From Rhynchopus sp. YZ270_cl-10 (Eukaryota > Euglenozoa > Diplonemea > Diplonemida > Diplonemidae): a stretch of 64,000 nt of DNA. Below, piece after piece: positions 11,130 to 21,379 of the stretch. The notes beneath the pieces are model-generated. The model was not told where the DNA came from. It saw only the letters and a list, made by a program, of their open reading frames with translations, and made no database searches. The DNA lies in the NCBI GenBank assembly GCA_964035575.1, contig OZ037891.1:124001-188000 (forward strand). Reading direction: 5' to 3'. Both the position numbers and the translations under genes were made by a program. Numbering within the stretch: position 1 is the stretch's first letter; the number at the start of each line of letters is the position of its first letter.

Positions 11130-13487
11130 TCACTGCGCTGACATGCTCTGCACCTCGACCGGTGTTGACGGCTCACCTGCGACCGCACTGTTGGTGTGTG
11201 TGATGCTGTCGGTGCGTGCTGAGGACACCTCGTCCTTCTCCACGCAAAAGAGGTCGTAGTCACGTTCGTTCCTCTCGGCCGCTGTCCAGCAGCTGCTGCT
11301 GGCAACGGACATCTCGTCGTTCTTCGTGAGACGCATCTTCATCACTGCGTCCATGCGCACGTCGCACACCATGAACGTACGCTCTATTGCGTCACGCATG
11401 CCACAGCAGTCCCACTCCTCCAAGGGCACCACACAGTCGCGTGCAGACCCGATCCACTGGATCATGTTCGCTGCAAGTGGTGCATACAGGCAGGACTTCG
11501 TGATCCGCTTCGCATGCTCGCACAGTGCCCACGCCAGTGATACTGCGTCGCCCATGAGTGTGTTGAAGAGCTGGCTGCTTGTCCCCACGCTGCCGCTGTA
11601 GATGCGCCCTGTCGCCATGCCGCAGGCAAAGCGCTTGCCCGACTCACGCATCAGGCCCAGGAAGTAGAACGCATTGTCGATGTGTGCGGAATTCGTCGTC
11701 GCCACGTTCCACGACACCAACATGCTGCTGCCCACCACAGCGTTCAGGCTCCCGCTACACCTGTCCAAGCACACCAACCCCACCTTGAGGTTTGACGACA
11801 CATCTGTGTAGGTGAACGGTGCCAGTACCTCAAGCACAGCGGCAGTCGCGAAGGGTGAGACCTTGAGCTCCGTCTCCGAGAGCTTTGCGGCCACAACGGG
11901 TGTGGATTCGTCCTTGCGCTTTCTGCGTGCCTTCTTCTTGCCTTTAGGGGAGGACGCGTCGCCTTCGCTCCTGCGGCGGCCTGCAAGCTCGAGGGGGTAG
12001 GCCGAGAACACAGACACCTGCTCAGAGCGGAGGAACGCGCTGCCCATGAGGTCGACGCTGAAGGGCCAGTCGTCCTCTGCAGACATCTTGACGCGGTCCT
12101 CGGGCATGAGCATGTCGTCGTCCACACCATACTCCACACGCAGCTGGCTGAGCATCTCCTCCGAGAAGCACACAGAGCCGCCTGCAGCAGCGCTTCCCAG
12201 ACGCGACGCCATCGCCACCACAGTGCCGTACACGTCGTGGCGCCCAGTCGCTGCATTCAGGTCGACGCTGACAGGGCCGAAGTGCACACCCACACGCACC
12301 TGCAGCCCGCGCCACAGCCCCTCCTTGTCCGCCGTACACATCGGGTGCGCAAGCAGCTCCTTCGGCCACTCCTGCGCCAGCAGCGCTGTCTGCAGGTCCA
12401 AGCCAAACTCCACCGCCTGCCGCGCCGTCTCGAAGTAGATCATAAACGACTCGCCTATCGTCTTGATCTCCACACCGCTGTGCTCACGCAGCAGCGTGCG
12501 CACCACACGCTGGTACAGCTTCACTCCAATCTTCATGCCCGCGGGGTTGGCCTCCCATATGGACGAGGAGCCACGCACCTCTGTGAAGAGCACCGCACAG
12601 TCGCCTGGGTTCGACGGGAGCACTGGCGACGCGATGTTGTCGTCGGAGATCATCTTCTCGATGCCGTTCTTCTTGACGAGCGAGGCGGGGAGGTAGGCCT
12701 CGTACTCAATCATGTTCACGACGAGCTGCGACAGGAGCCCCTCACAAGGCACCTGCGACATGCGCAGGATGACATCCGCCTGGCCCACGTTGTACTCCAC
12801 AAGCGACGCAAGCACAGCCTCCAGTGGTGTCGTGTCAACGGACGACCCCCTTTGCTGTTCCTCCTTCGTGGTGCTCTGCAGCACCAACGTTGCGATGCAG
12901 GCTGCCTGCACACAGAACCCAACTAAAGGGTACAATGTGCCGCAGCTGTCACGTCCAGGATCTGTTGTGTGCACAGCGGTGGCAAGCCCAAAGCACAGCA
13001 CCTGGTCGACCTGCACCAATAGCAGCCACACCAGAAATCCAAACTGCGTGAACTTCCCCACCACGGGGTGGCACCCTGCACGCATGAGAGCTACGGCGGA
13101 GGGGACGAAGACAGGCCAGACGCGGAGGTGGCCTTCTGCTGCACAGTAGAGGTCTGTTGCTGCGATGATGACAGTGACGACGACGTGGATCCACTCCATC
13201 CTAGCGATGAAGATGGTACTCGATAGCGCCATTGCGCCGACCACGAAGCACGTCACACCACAAGGCACCAGCAGCGCGCCTCCAGCAAGCAGCACCACTG
13301 CGTCCCGCCAGATACCGACACACAACAGCACCGGTGCGAGGACCAACACAACAGCGCCATACTGCTTCTGCACACGCGACACATCATACCCGTCGTAACT
13401 GTTCCACGACCCTGTCGTCAGCGTCGCACCGCTAAACGCCTCTGCATCAGACTCGTTGCTTGACTCATTGCTGTCAGTAGACCTCAT
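11130..13487 (-). CDS. Multi-pass membrane protein with tandem class III cyclase domains
   Basis: Single exon, 785 residues. About six hydrophobic segments span residues 43-205. The first cyclase homology domain (about 295-450) contains CAVLFTEVRGSSSIWE, VEIKTIGESFMIYF, LWRGLQVRVGVHFG and HDVYGTVVAMASRL, close to trypanosomatid adenylate cyclases. Both metal-binding aspartates of the family are glutamates here (E303 in FTEV, E346 in GESF). The transition-state Asn is Ala425, while the Arg is kept (R429). A Lys/Arg linker (515-526) leads to a degenerate second domain (about 560-690; FACGMATGRIYSGSVG, NTLMGDAVSLAWAL) that lacks metal ligands. It would act as a membrane cyclase making cAMP or cGMP, or as a catalytically weak or dead regulatory relative. 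Membrane topology and family are well supported; activity is not. Confidence 0.9.
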   Translation of the reverse strand: MRSTDSNESSNESDAEAFSGATLTTGSWNSYDGYDVSRVQKQYGAVVLVLAPVLLCVGIWRDAVVLLAGGALLVPCGVTCFVVGAMALSSTIFIARMEWIHVVVTVIIAATDLYCAAEGHLRVWPVFVPSAVALMRAGCHPVVGKFTQFGFLVWLLLVQVDQVLCFGLATAVHTTDPGRDSCGTLYPLVGFCVQAACIATLVLQSTTKEEQQRGSSVDTTPLEAVLASLVEYNVGQADVILRMSQVPCEGLLSQLVVNMIEYEAYLPASLVKKNGIEKMISDDNIASPVLPSNPGDCAVLFTEVRGSSSIWEANPAGMKIGVKLYQRVVRTLLREHSGVEIKTIGESFMIYFETARQAVEFGLDLQTALLAQEWPKELLAHPMCTADKEGLWRGLQVRVGVHFGPVSVDLNAATGRHDVYGTVVAMASRLGSAAAGGSVCFSEEMLSQLRVEYGVDDDMLMPEDRVKMSAEDDWPFSVDLMGSAFLRSEQVSVFSAYPLELAGRRRSEGDASSPKGKKKARRKRKDESTPVVAAKLSETELKVSPFATAAVLEVLAPFTYTDVSSNLKVGLVCLDRCSGSLNAVVGSSMLVSWNVATTNSAHIDNAFYFLGLMRESGKRFACGMATGRIYSGSVGTSSQLFNTLMGDAVSLAWALCEHAKRITKSCLYAPLAANMIQWIGSARDCVVPLEEWDCCGMRDAIERTFMVCDVRMDAVMKMRLTKNDEMSVASSSCWTAAERNERDYDLFCVEKDEVSSARTDSITHTNSAVAGEPSTPVEVQSMSAQ

Positions 13488-13531
13488 CGTGGAGGGGAGA
13501 GGGGAGAGGGGAGATCAAAGAAATAGTTTAC

Positions 13532-13567
13532 AAGATGAACCTAAGCCTCTTCGTGCTTAGTCGCCTA
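13532..13567 (+). repeat. Family-A hairpin repeat
   Basis: AAGATGAACCTAAGC and GCTTAGTCGCCTA pair around the loop CTCTTCGT. It lies about 45 bases upstream of the cyclase start, antisense to the gene. Confidence 0.8.
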
Positions 13568-13915
13568 TCAAACTATCGCAGTGGTTGGTGGAGGCTGTGT
13601 ACATTCCGTTATGTTGTCCTGCAGGGGTACGGAAGTGAAGGGATACGATGATGGAGTTGAGTGCAATGCTGTGTTTTTTTTGACAATCGGTTTGGTTTTG
13701 GTGGTGTCATTGCAGACAGTCTTAACCAGAAAGAGAGCTAGCTTGCAGGCAAGCAATCAGAGGAAGCACTTTGGAAAGAAGTGCCGTCAAAAAAAAGAAG
13801 ATATGAAACATTGCGGGAGGCGGCCAGGCTTCGCGCTAACTTTTGGAAAAAAATCTGAAAAATCGTGTTCCGGGCCCAAAAAAACGCACCTCAAATAGGG
13901 TTACGTCTGGGGGTG

Positions 13916-14092
13916 AAAAAACAGTATTTTGTGGCATTTCCGAGCCAATCCCGCGCTGTGGTGGGGCATATTCGGAAAAATGGACAAAATTTTAGTGACT
14001 TAAATTTTCACAAAATATGAACCCGTACTCCTAAACAAGGGGCATTTTCAGTCTGAAAACCCAAGTTCAGATGAAATTGTGGTGTTTTTGAC
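13916..14092 (+). repeat. Family-I composite element, module b
   Basis: Contains GGCATTTCCGAGCCAATCCC, AAAATTTTAGTGACTTAAAT and TTTTCAGTCTGAAAACCCAA. Three other copies are at 14.34, 41.14 (reverse) and 55.73 kb. Module a follows directly. Confidence 0.85.
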
Positions 14093-14107
14093 TGGCTGTT
14101 GGCAACA

Positions 14108-14272
14108 GGTAGCGCCGCAGGCGCACGGTACCCAACTTCTTTCTTTTTTTCTTTTCCCTTTTCTCTGCCTTCTTTTGAGTGCGCGAGCCGATTGCTCTCC
14201 ACGGTGGGGTCACATGTGTGTCCAAAAACACTCTAAAGTACCCTTACTCTGAAATATGAGATTCCTCTGGTT
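14108..14272 (+). repeat. Family-I composite element, module a
   Basis: Begins GGTAGCGCCGCAGGCGCACG, a GC-rich near-palindrome, then a pyrimidine tract, then GAGCCGATTGCTCTCCACGG and GGGGTCACATGTGTG. Recurs at 14.72, 15.69 (diverged), 40.73 (reverse) and 55.91 kb. Confidence 0.85.
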
Positions 14273-14339
14273 TTAGTAAGGAAACCCCGGTCTCAAAAAG
14301 TGCGTAAATTTCCTTTTTTTTTTTTTCCCCCTCCCAAGA

Positions 14340-14516
14340 GGTCGTTTTGCGGTATTTCCGAACCAATCACGGCTTGTGGTGGGGGATATACGGAAAAATG
14401 GGCAAAATTTCAGTGACTTAAATTTTCACAAAATATGAACCCATACCGTAAACAAGGGTCATTTTCAGTCTGAAAACCCAACTTGGCGTGAAATTGTGGT
14501 GTTTTGACTGGAAACA
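14340..14516 (+). repeat. Family-I composite element, module b
   Basis: A copy with GGTATTTCCGAACCAATCAC and the shared GTGACTTAAATTTTCACAAA block. It is not followed directly by module a, which lies 200 bases further on. Confidence 0.85.
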
Positions 14517-14718
14517 CCAATGTACTGAAGAAACTATGGGGTTTCTGTGACCACAGAGAAGAGTGAGAACAAAAACCAGGACGGTTGTGGCCTCGGAGGG
14601 GGTGCCGCTCTCACGCAGCGAGGGTGGAGACGGTTCAGCAGCGCATTGTCGTACTCAAAAGAAAATGAACACTGTACACAAGTACATCATATTTAGAAAG
14701 AAAGTAGGGTAGTGAACA

Positions 14719-14902
14719 GGTGGCGCCGCAGGCGCACGGTACCCAACTTTTTTCTTTTTTTCTTTTCCCTTTTCTCCGCTTTCTTTTGATTGCGCGAGCC
14801 GATTGCTCTCCACGGTGGGGTCACATGTGTGTACAAAAACACTCTAAAGTACCTTTACTGTACAATATGGGATTCTCTGGTTTTCTTAAGGAAACCCCGG
14901 TT
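14719..14902 (+). repeat. Family-I composite element, module a
   Basis: GGTGGCGCCGCAGGCGCACG, a pyrimidine tract, GCGAGCCGATTGCTCTCCAC, and the trailing AAGGAAACCCCGGTTTGCAA. Confidence 0.85.
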
Positions 14903-15690
14903 TGCAAAAAAAAAACGCACCACAAAAATATCCAAAAATCCCGGGCCAAGGGCCAAAAATTAGCGCAAAGCCTGGAGGCGGCATTCCGTTTTTTTTTTTT
15001 TTTTTTTGCTTCTGCTACATTCTGGGTAACCTATTTCGCTTTGTCTGTTTTTTTTTTTTTTTTTTTTTTTTTTTTCCTCTCTTTTTTTTTAAAACGTGCA
15101 AGAGAGGTCGAAGAAGGCTACCAGAGGAGCAGAGGGATCAGTGGGGTGCCAGAGTGGGGGGATGTTTATATCATTTGTTTTTTTGGCTTGGAACGATGCT
15201 ACTGCCTGGGCAGTGTCCCGCACCCTTGGGGTTTTTTTTCTTTAGTTCGTTCTAAGGAAGGAGGACACGATAAAAAAAACGCCCATTTTTCTTCTTTTTT
15301 TTTTTACGGCTTCGTCCATCAGGGTTTTATCTTGAAAAAGCATTTTAAAATTCTACCCGGTCTACCCGGTCTGGCAAAAAAGTGGTCAAAAAAAAAAAAT
15401 TTCGCCTCCGGCGAAAATGTCCTGGTAAACCGTTAAAACTGCTGCATTCACTCGTATATTGCATATCATCTCACGTTCCCCACCTTTGCGGGTTGGAATA
15501 AGCAAAAAAATCATGTCAGGTCGGTAGCGTGCGGACGTTTCCTCGTATAGACATCTACAAAAAGAAACGGCAGTCATGGCACCCAAAGGTTCCTGGCGAA
15601 GCCACGGTACGCAACATTTCTAAAAATTGCGCATAAAATTGCATATTTTTACAGCCAAACTATGTCATGGGTAGGGTGGCTTGCAATCTT

Positions 15691-15860
15691 GCGCCGCAGG
15701 CGCACGGTACGCTACTTTTTTTCTTTCGCCATGCTGCATGCTTCCTTTTCCTTCGGCGTTTGACCAATTGAGTCGCGTTCTGGCTGTGACGGGGTCACTT
15801 TGTTCATGAGGCCAGTTCTGGTCACTCTTAGAGGTTTGTGTGAGGTACCCCCAAGATTTA
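15691..15860 (+). repeat. Family-I module a, diverged copy
   Basis: Keeps GCGCCGCAGGCGCACGGTAC and a degenerate CGGGGTCACTTTGTTCATG segment. The sequence between has drifted, so this looks like an old insertion. Confidence 0.65.
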
Positions 15861-16333
15861 TCATTTTGATTTTTTTTTTGGCCTGACCGGGTGGATATTT
15901 TTTTTTTTTCCCCAGACCGGGTAAATATTTTTTTTTTTATTTTACCCGGTCTAGGGACCACTAACATATAAGGAGATAAAACCCTGTCGTTCATACGATG
16001 AAGCTCTCCTTCCCCCATGCCCTACCCTGCATTTCCAAAGGTGTCCTTTGAAAGTACCACAGAGAAGGGCTTTTCAGAAAGTCCTGTTGTAGCCTTCGTA
16101 TACGGTATAGGCTGTGTCCAGTGGGCAGTGCAGCGCCGTCTTCGTTGGGGGGGCGTTATATAACAGTGTGTCAATGTGATCACAATCACATCACATTCGA
16201 TAATTCGCTGGAGTGGTCTATAAGCTCTTCAAACTGTAGAAGAAATGGAGCAGGTGTGATGTGATCGTGTGATACATGGGGACATGAACATGGCATAAGT
16301 GGGGTAAGCGGGGATGGGGGTTCTGACAAAAGT

Positions 16334-16432
16334 TTGACTTGAAATACAAAAAGCCCTCTCGTGAACAGTGTACCTTGGTGCAATGACGCAGACCCCAACC
16401 ATGCAGTCCTACATCCATTTCGCAAAGCAAAC
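16334..16432 (+). repeat. Family-C structured repeat
   Basis: TTGACTTGAAATACAAAAAG, CCCTCTCGTGAACAGTGTAC, and CCATGCAGTCCTACATCCAT. Longest copies are at 22.9 and 30.3 kb. Confidence 0.85.
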
Positions 16433-16550
16433 AAAAACCATTTGTTCCCGTAACGCTCAAAACCCCATAAAATAACCGTCTAACTATGTCTCAAAAAGGG
16501 AAGATTTTGGGTAGTCGATGGTATTAGTGTCATGTTGACGTGAAGTACCG

Positions 16551-16774
16551 AAGTCTTGCATTCTCAGCTAAAGCATGGAATATAACGTTTAGCTTCCACA
16601 GCACACAGAGGGAGTAAACCCCACTCTGTGTTGGGCGGACAAGGGATCGTGTTTTTCATCATGTGTTGCAAGAAGGAAGAGAGTGAGGGAGGAGTGTGTT
16701 CAGTAGACCATCGTGAAACGTATCCGGTTATAATCAGTGTCGATCAGCGAGCTGGGATTATGATTTGTCATCAT
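16551..16774. repeat. 224-bp direct repeat, copy 1
   Basis: Begins AAGTCTTGCATTCTCAGC and ends ATGATTTGTCATCAT. Nearly identical to 17023-17246; two substitutions are visible (CACTCTG/CACTCCG and GGAGGAG/GGAGAAG). The 248 bases between the copies are not repeated. Confidence 0.95.
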
Positions 16775-17022
16775 GCAGGTGTGGTGTGGAAGCAGTGGCG
16801 GCCATGGTGCTGATCAGCAGATGTGTTTTGGTGTTGACCTTGTGTTTGCGAATCAGCAGCACGGATGCTTCATATTGACGTGCAAATACAAATTTGATCA
16901 TCACGAACAGAGCAGCGTTTGGAACCTCGTTGTGTTCTCTGCCCACCCCTGATCCGTGCAGCATGCATGTCGTGCTGTGTGCACGCAGTTAAGAGTGGGT
17001 TTTCACAAAAGACGGCAAACCA

Positions 17023-17246
17023 AAGTCTTGCATTCTCAGCTAAAGCATGGAATATAACGTTTAGCTTCCACAGCACACAGAGGGAGTAAACCCCACTCCG
17101 TGTTGGGCGGACAAGGGATCGTGTTTTTCATCATGTGTTGCAAGAAGGAAGAGAGTGAGGGAGAAGTGTGTTCAGTAGACCATCGTGAAACGTATCCGGT
17201 TATAATCAGTGTCGATCAGCGAGCTGGGATTATGATTTGTCATCAT
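17023..17246. repeat. 224-bp direct repeat, copy 2 (RagA stop and 3' flank)
   Basis: Same sequence as 16551-16774. Read on the minus strand it starts at the proposed RagA stop codon and runs through its 3' flank. Confidence 0.95.
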
Positions 17247-18883
17247 TTCTGCAGTGGCCGCGCTGCCTTCTCCAAAATACATAATACAAAACAGACATAA
17301 AATCGTGCCTCACAACACTCTATCTACCTGACTACGATACATACTTTTTGCCGAGCAAGCGCGATATTTATCTTAGTTGCTGCCCGCGGGATGCTTTTGT
17401 CACTCAAGACCACCATCACGTACGTGTTGCTGGTGAATTGGTCAACGAACGCGGTGAACCTGCGTGGGGGGGCGAAAGGTTTGTAACATGCGTTTAAGCC
17501 ATAATAGTGTGCATATCACCTAAAGGGGATATATAGGGGGTATAGTACATTCTCCTCCACACAGGAGCAATACAAAACAGTGTCGCAAGGAACACCGCGT
17601 TGACGGCGTCTCGGGTAGAAAGGTTATCCAGGTCACATGCCAGATGTGACGTCCACGGCATAATGTCTTGCACGCAAGAGGCAGGTTTTGGTAGTTATGT
17701 GTAGGAGACACACCTGCTGTTTGTCACCTCCATCGACTGCACCAAGCTGCCTTGTCTGTACGCCGTCAGTTTGAACTGCTTTATGATATTCGATATTTTC
17801 TCGTGCCGGTGGTCGTCTGGGTGTTGCTGTGAAAGAAAGGCGTGTTTCCAAACAAAAAGACAAATAATAATAATTGATGCCAGAAAAGGTGCACCCAGAG
17901 AAGACTCTCCGTTTTTTTGCATCTGTGACATGAAACATGCAAGACACTCGCTTCTGAATCAAGAGCCCCAGACTGACCCTTTTGTCAGATATGTAAGATA
18001 ACTCCACAGACTACACCGTTTATGCAAAATGCACCAAGCACAGTGCCAAACACATGGCACCACCGTGCCACCTGGTGAAACCACAAGCCATACAGAACGA
18101 CCACACAGTCGAGCTGCACCACAACCCATCCCCACCCATCCCGACACTCCCAACCCATCACACCTGTGTTGCTCTGTGTGCATCGAGAATAGTCAGGAAC
18201 GTCTGCCGTTCAAACAGCACCACCTCGTCCGCCTGGCAGAGCGAGCAGAACGCGTCTGTCAGCTTCTGCAGCACCTTGATCTTGGGCACAAGCTCGTACA
18301 CTATGCGCGACCAGGCACGGTAGAGCGACTCGTCCCAGATGGAGGTTGGGTAGCACGTCATGTTCTGCTGCAGGTCCATGGGCGAGTCGAGTTCCTTGAG
18401 ACACTCGCTTGCCTGCTCCTCGAGCACCTGGCAGCATTCGTCGTAGATGACTTGGCGCTGGTCGGGTGCGATGAGGTCCATCTTGTGGATCAGGCAGAAC
18501 ACCTTCGCGTTGGGCGAGTTCTTCACCAGCGACGTCAGGCAGCGTCTGAACACCGCCAGCTGCGCCTCCCACTCTTCCTGTGCATGCGGGGGCCCCATCT
18601 CAATGTCGAACACGTAGATCAGCACCGCCACGTTGCTGAACACATGCTTCTCCTGCGTACTCAGGTAGTTCTTCACGAAGCTGACCTGCCCACCACAGTC
18701 CCACAGGTTCAACACAAGGTTCCCGAGGAACTTCACGTGGCTGTACTCGACCTCCGTTGTGGGCCCCAGCTTGCGTGTGTCGCGCGCCACCCAATGTGCG
18801 AAGATGATACTCCGCATGCTCGTCTTCCCACTGTGCGCCTGGCCCATCAGGAGCACCTTACGCTTCAGCTGCTCCGACGACAT
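17243..18883 (-). CDS. RagA/Gtr1-type Rag GTPase
   Basis: Small GTPase that, as a heterodimer with a RagC-type partner, signals amino-acid status to TORC1 on lysosomal membranes. Exons: 18883-18164 (240 codons), 17826-17714, 17459-17345, and a short last exon, most simply 17269-17243, giving about 324 residues (human RagA has 313). Motifs: G1 [12 protein letters not shown] (about residues 14-25), switch segment [16 protein letters not shown]3 WDCGGQ, G4 HKMDL, and [12 protein letters not shown]. Exon 2 ([13 protein letters not shown]) and exon 3 ([26 protein letters not shown]) encode the roadblock-fold C-terminal domain. The proposed stop lies at the edge of the 224-bp direct repeat. The family assignment is firm; only the last few codons are uncertain. 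Confidence 0.95.
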
Positions 18884-20701
18884 CGTGTGTCGGTGCAGGG
18901 ATGCAGGGGTTGGGGGAGTGGGGGGGTGGTGGTGTGGTCTGTCAGATGGAGAAAGGGTCCACATGGGGGCGCAGAGGGCAACAACGTAAAATGGAGATCG
19001 GGTGCGGGTCTGAACTTCTTTATTTATTTGTCCAGCAGCAGAGGGAGTGCCAGCAAAACAAAAAAAAACCCCCCTTCCCCGGACTAAATTAGCATAGTCA
19101 CTCCATCCTCCCCCACCTCCCCACGGACACCGGCCCGCTCAAAGCATTAGTCAGTTTTGATGTGCGGATCACCACTATCTCTATATGATGCAACAGACCA
19201 GGCTGACAACGCGAACCACATGCTATGCACGAGGCTGGTTGTGCAACCACCAAACACCACGGGGCACTGGATCGCTGACGAACCAAACAGAGCTGCCCAC
19301 AACCCACACACCACAAGAGGCATTTGACAAGCACCACAGCGCCACAAACAGGCATGCGCACACCAAAGACCACACTGCGCAGCAGGTGAGAAATGGCGGC
19401 CATGAGAAGGTCCCACACAACCGCGCAGTTAATGACCTCCACCCACCTACCCACCTACCCTCCCCAAGCTGACGGCCACGTAAGCACCGACCCACCACGC
19501 CATACAAACATCATACATCTCTACATGCACACCTACCTGCCACATGCAGTGTTGGCTACGAAGCACTTCATGCAGACATGACATGCAATAAGCGCACTCA
19601 GGACACAGCCATACACGACACGGGTACAGAGCGAATGCAGCTTGACCCGCACATGGGGCAGAGCAGACGCCTCCTTGCCACGCACTCTTCTGCTTCCTCT
19701 TCTCTTGTTTCACCCCTCCCACCTCCCACCTCCCACCCCTACACCTTTGGGTGCTCTTGCAGAGAGACATCCTCATGCACAGTACTGCCACGCCCTGCGT
19801 CTCTCCCCCTACCACTGACCGCCTGCATAAGAGGGAATGGTCTGCTCATAAGAGCACCTATTCACCACAGATGGAGACATCCAGGATGGACCCTGCAACC
19901 CACAGCCCAGAACCCACACCCGAGCGGCTGCAACACCCTCACTCAGCGAATGCGTACAACTCTCGCAGTATAACAGAGCAGTCCCATCAGAGACTCTCGT
20001 GCAGTGCACCAGGATAGGTGAGTGCACAGCTTTCCCATCCCCATCCCCATCACCCTGGTCAGAGCTTAGAGCTTAGAGCTTAGAGCTTAGAGCTTAGAGC
20101 TTAGAGCTTAGAGCTTAGAGCTTAGAGCTTAGAGCTTAGAGCTTAGAGCTTAGAGCTTAGAGCTTAGAGCTTAGAGCTTAGAGCTTAGAGCTTAGAGCTT
20201 AGAGCTTAGAGCTTAGAGCTTAGAGCTTAGAGCTTAGAGCTTAGAGCTTAGAGCTTAGAGCTTAGAGCTTAGAGCTTAGAGCTTAGAGCTTAGAGCTTAG
20301 AGCTTAGAGCTTAGAGCTTAGAGCTTAGAGCTTAGAGCTTAGAGCTTAGAGCTTAGAGCTTAGAGCTTAGAGCTTAGACACACACAACGATACAGACCCT
20401 ACCCCCACACAACCCATATGGGAATGCTCTGAACGGTATATAATTGACTTCAAACCACACAACGCGCTCAACTCTCTCCACTGCGGGATGAAGAACGGCC
20501 CCCTCCACACACCTCATGCAACAGCACTGCAAAAGAAGAGAACAGTTGACAAGACAACTCGCCTCTGTGCAGCCACCTTATAGCACCAGGGGATGCACCA
20601 ATTTGCCACCTCCTTTTTGCACATCACCTTTTGGCCCAATCGCCAGATCCACAGAACGGAAAAACACTTTCCAACCCCAACCCCCACCACCCCACCTCCC
20701 T
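18884..20701. other. Intergenic region with a 7-bp tandem array
   Basis: No gene seen. The plus strand is CA-rich (pyrimidine/GT-rich on the minus strand) over 19100-20000. An AGAGCTT array fills 20061-20378. A good 3' splice-type sequence, TTTCTCCATCTGACAG, lies on the minus strand near 18940, upstream of the RagA start. Confidence 0.65.
20061..20378. repeat. Tandem array of AGAGCTT, about 45 units
   Basis: About 318 bases of the 7-mer AGAGCTT with no visible interruption, between COQ4 and RagA. Confidence 0.97.
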
Positions 20702-21379
20702 TCAAATCGGTGGCAAGGGTGCGACCGGGATGAGGACCTCTTGTCTGACCTCGGCGATGTCTGTGTCGTACATATCCTCCCACATGACGGAGGCGACGAG
20801 CTCCCCTTGTGCAGCAGAGCGTGCCCAGGGGAGGCCCTTCTCGACGTAGTATCGCAACTCAGGTGCACTGAGGTGCACTGCACCACCTAGGGAGGCAAGG
20901 CCCGTCATGGGGAGGCCTGTCTGCTGAAACTCAAAGGCCTTGAGCACCATCTCGGCTACAACGGACTGCGGGAGGCCGGTCAGTGCGTGGGCGAAGTCGT
21001 GCGTCTCACGGTACCGTGTCATGACGTACGCTAGCTCCTCGTCGTCCACGAATTGAACCTGCGTGCGCTCGTCTGGGTGGAAGCCGTTCCCCGTCATCCA
21101 TGTGTAGTAGCGTTGCCCGAGGGTGCCGTCCTTGCATGTGGCCAGGCGGCGGAGTGTTTCGTCACCACGAATACGTGGCCGTTCGTGCAGGACACGGCGC
21201 CCTGCAGGTGTTGCACGCATACGGCCGCGCATGCCGACCAGTGCCTGCACACCAGTGGTCTCACCCAGCACACCCACCAAATCACCACGCCGCCAAGGGT
21301 CCACCGCAGCCCCGACAGCAGACCCCACAGTGAGAAACGCTTTCTGAAAGCAGTTCGTTGTGATGTGCCCGGGGTACAT
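20702..21379 (-). CDS. COQ4: COQ4, ubiquinone biosynthesis protein
   Basis: Single exon, 225 residues, matching the family length. COQ4 acts on the matrix side of the inner mitochondrial membrane in the CoQ synthome, where it is linked to C1 decarboxylation/hydroxylation of the CoQ head group. Visible family hallmarks are GDLVGVLGETTG, RVLHERPRI, TLGQRYYTWM, FVDDEELAYVMTRYRETHDF, and the zinc-ligand pattern HDxxH-x11-E in HDFAHALTGLPQSVVAE, followed by KAFEFQQTGLPM. The start MYPGHITTN lies 21 bases after TCTTTAG, a likely splice acceptor. There is no long basic presequence, so mitochondrial targeting is not obvious from the first residues. Confidence 0.95.
   Translation of the reverse strand: MYPGHITTNCFQKAFLTVGSAVGAAVDPWRRGDLVGVLGETTGVQALVGMRGRMRATPAGRRVLHERPRIRGDETLRRLATCKDGTLGQRYYTWMTGNGFHPDERTQVQFVDDEELAYVMTRYRETHDFAHALTGLPQSVVAEMVLKAFEFQQTGLPMTGLASLGGAVHLSAPELRYYVEKGLPWARSAAQGELVASVMWEDMYDTDIAEVRQEVLIPVAPLPPI

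Larger units (their letters stand above)
13488..17242. other. Repeat-rich intergenic region, cyclase / RagA genes
   Basis: No intact gene seen. Contents: a family-A hairpin just upstream of the cyclase, several copies of the composite family-I element (13.9-15.9 kb), ACCCGGTCT motifs near 15352-15372 and 15880-15955, a family-C repeat at 16334-16432, and a 224-bp direct repeat at 16551 and 17023. Confidence 0.7.

Noticed and set aside
12237..12926. 229-codon open frame on the plus strand
   Set aside because: Antisense to the conserved first cyclase domain; His/Arg/Leu-rich composition with no motif.
14008..14202. Short minus-strand frames sharing VGYRAPAALPV in family-I copies
   Set aside because: The shared peptide comes from the conserved GC core GCGCCGCAGGCGC; frames outside it differ between copies and break in poly-purine runs, so protein selection is not shown.
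20061..20378. AGAGCTT array as an internal telomere
   Set aside because: The unit is not a known telomere repeat and it lies between two ordinary genes on the same strand.
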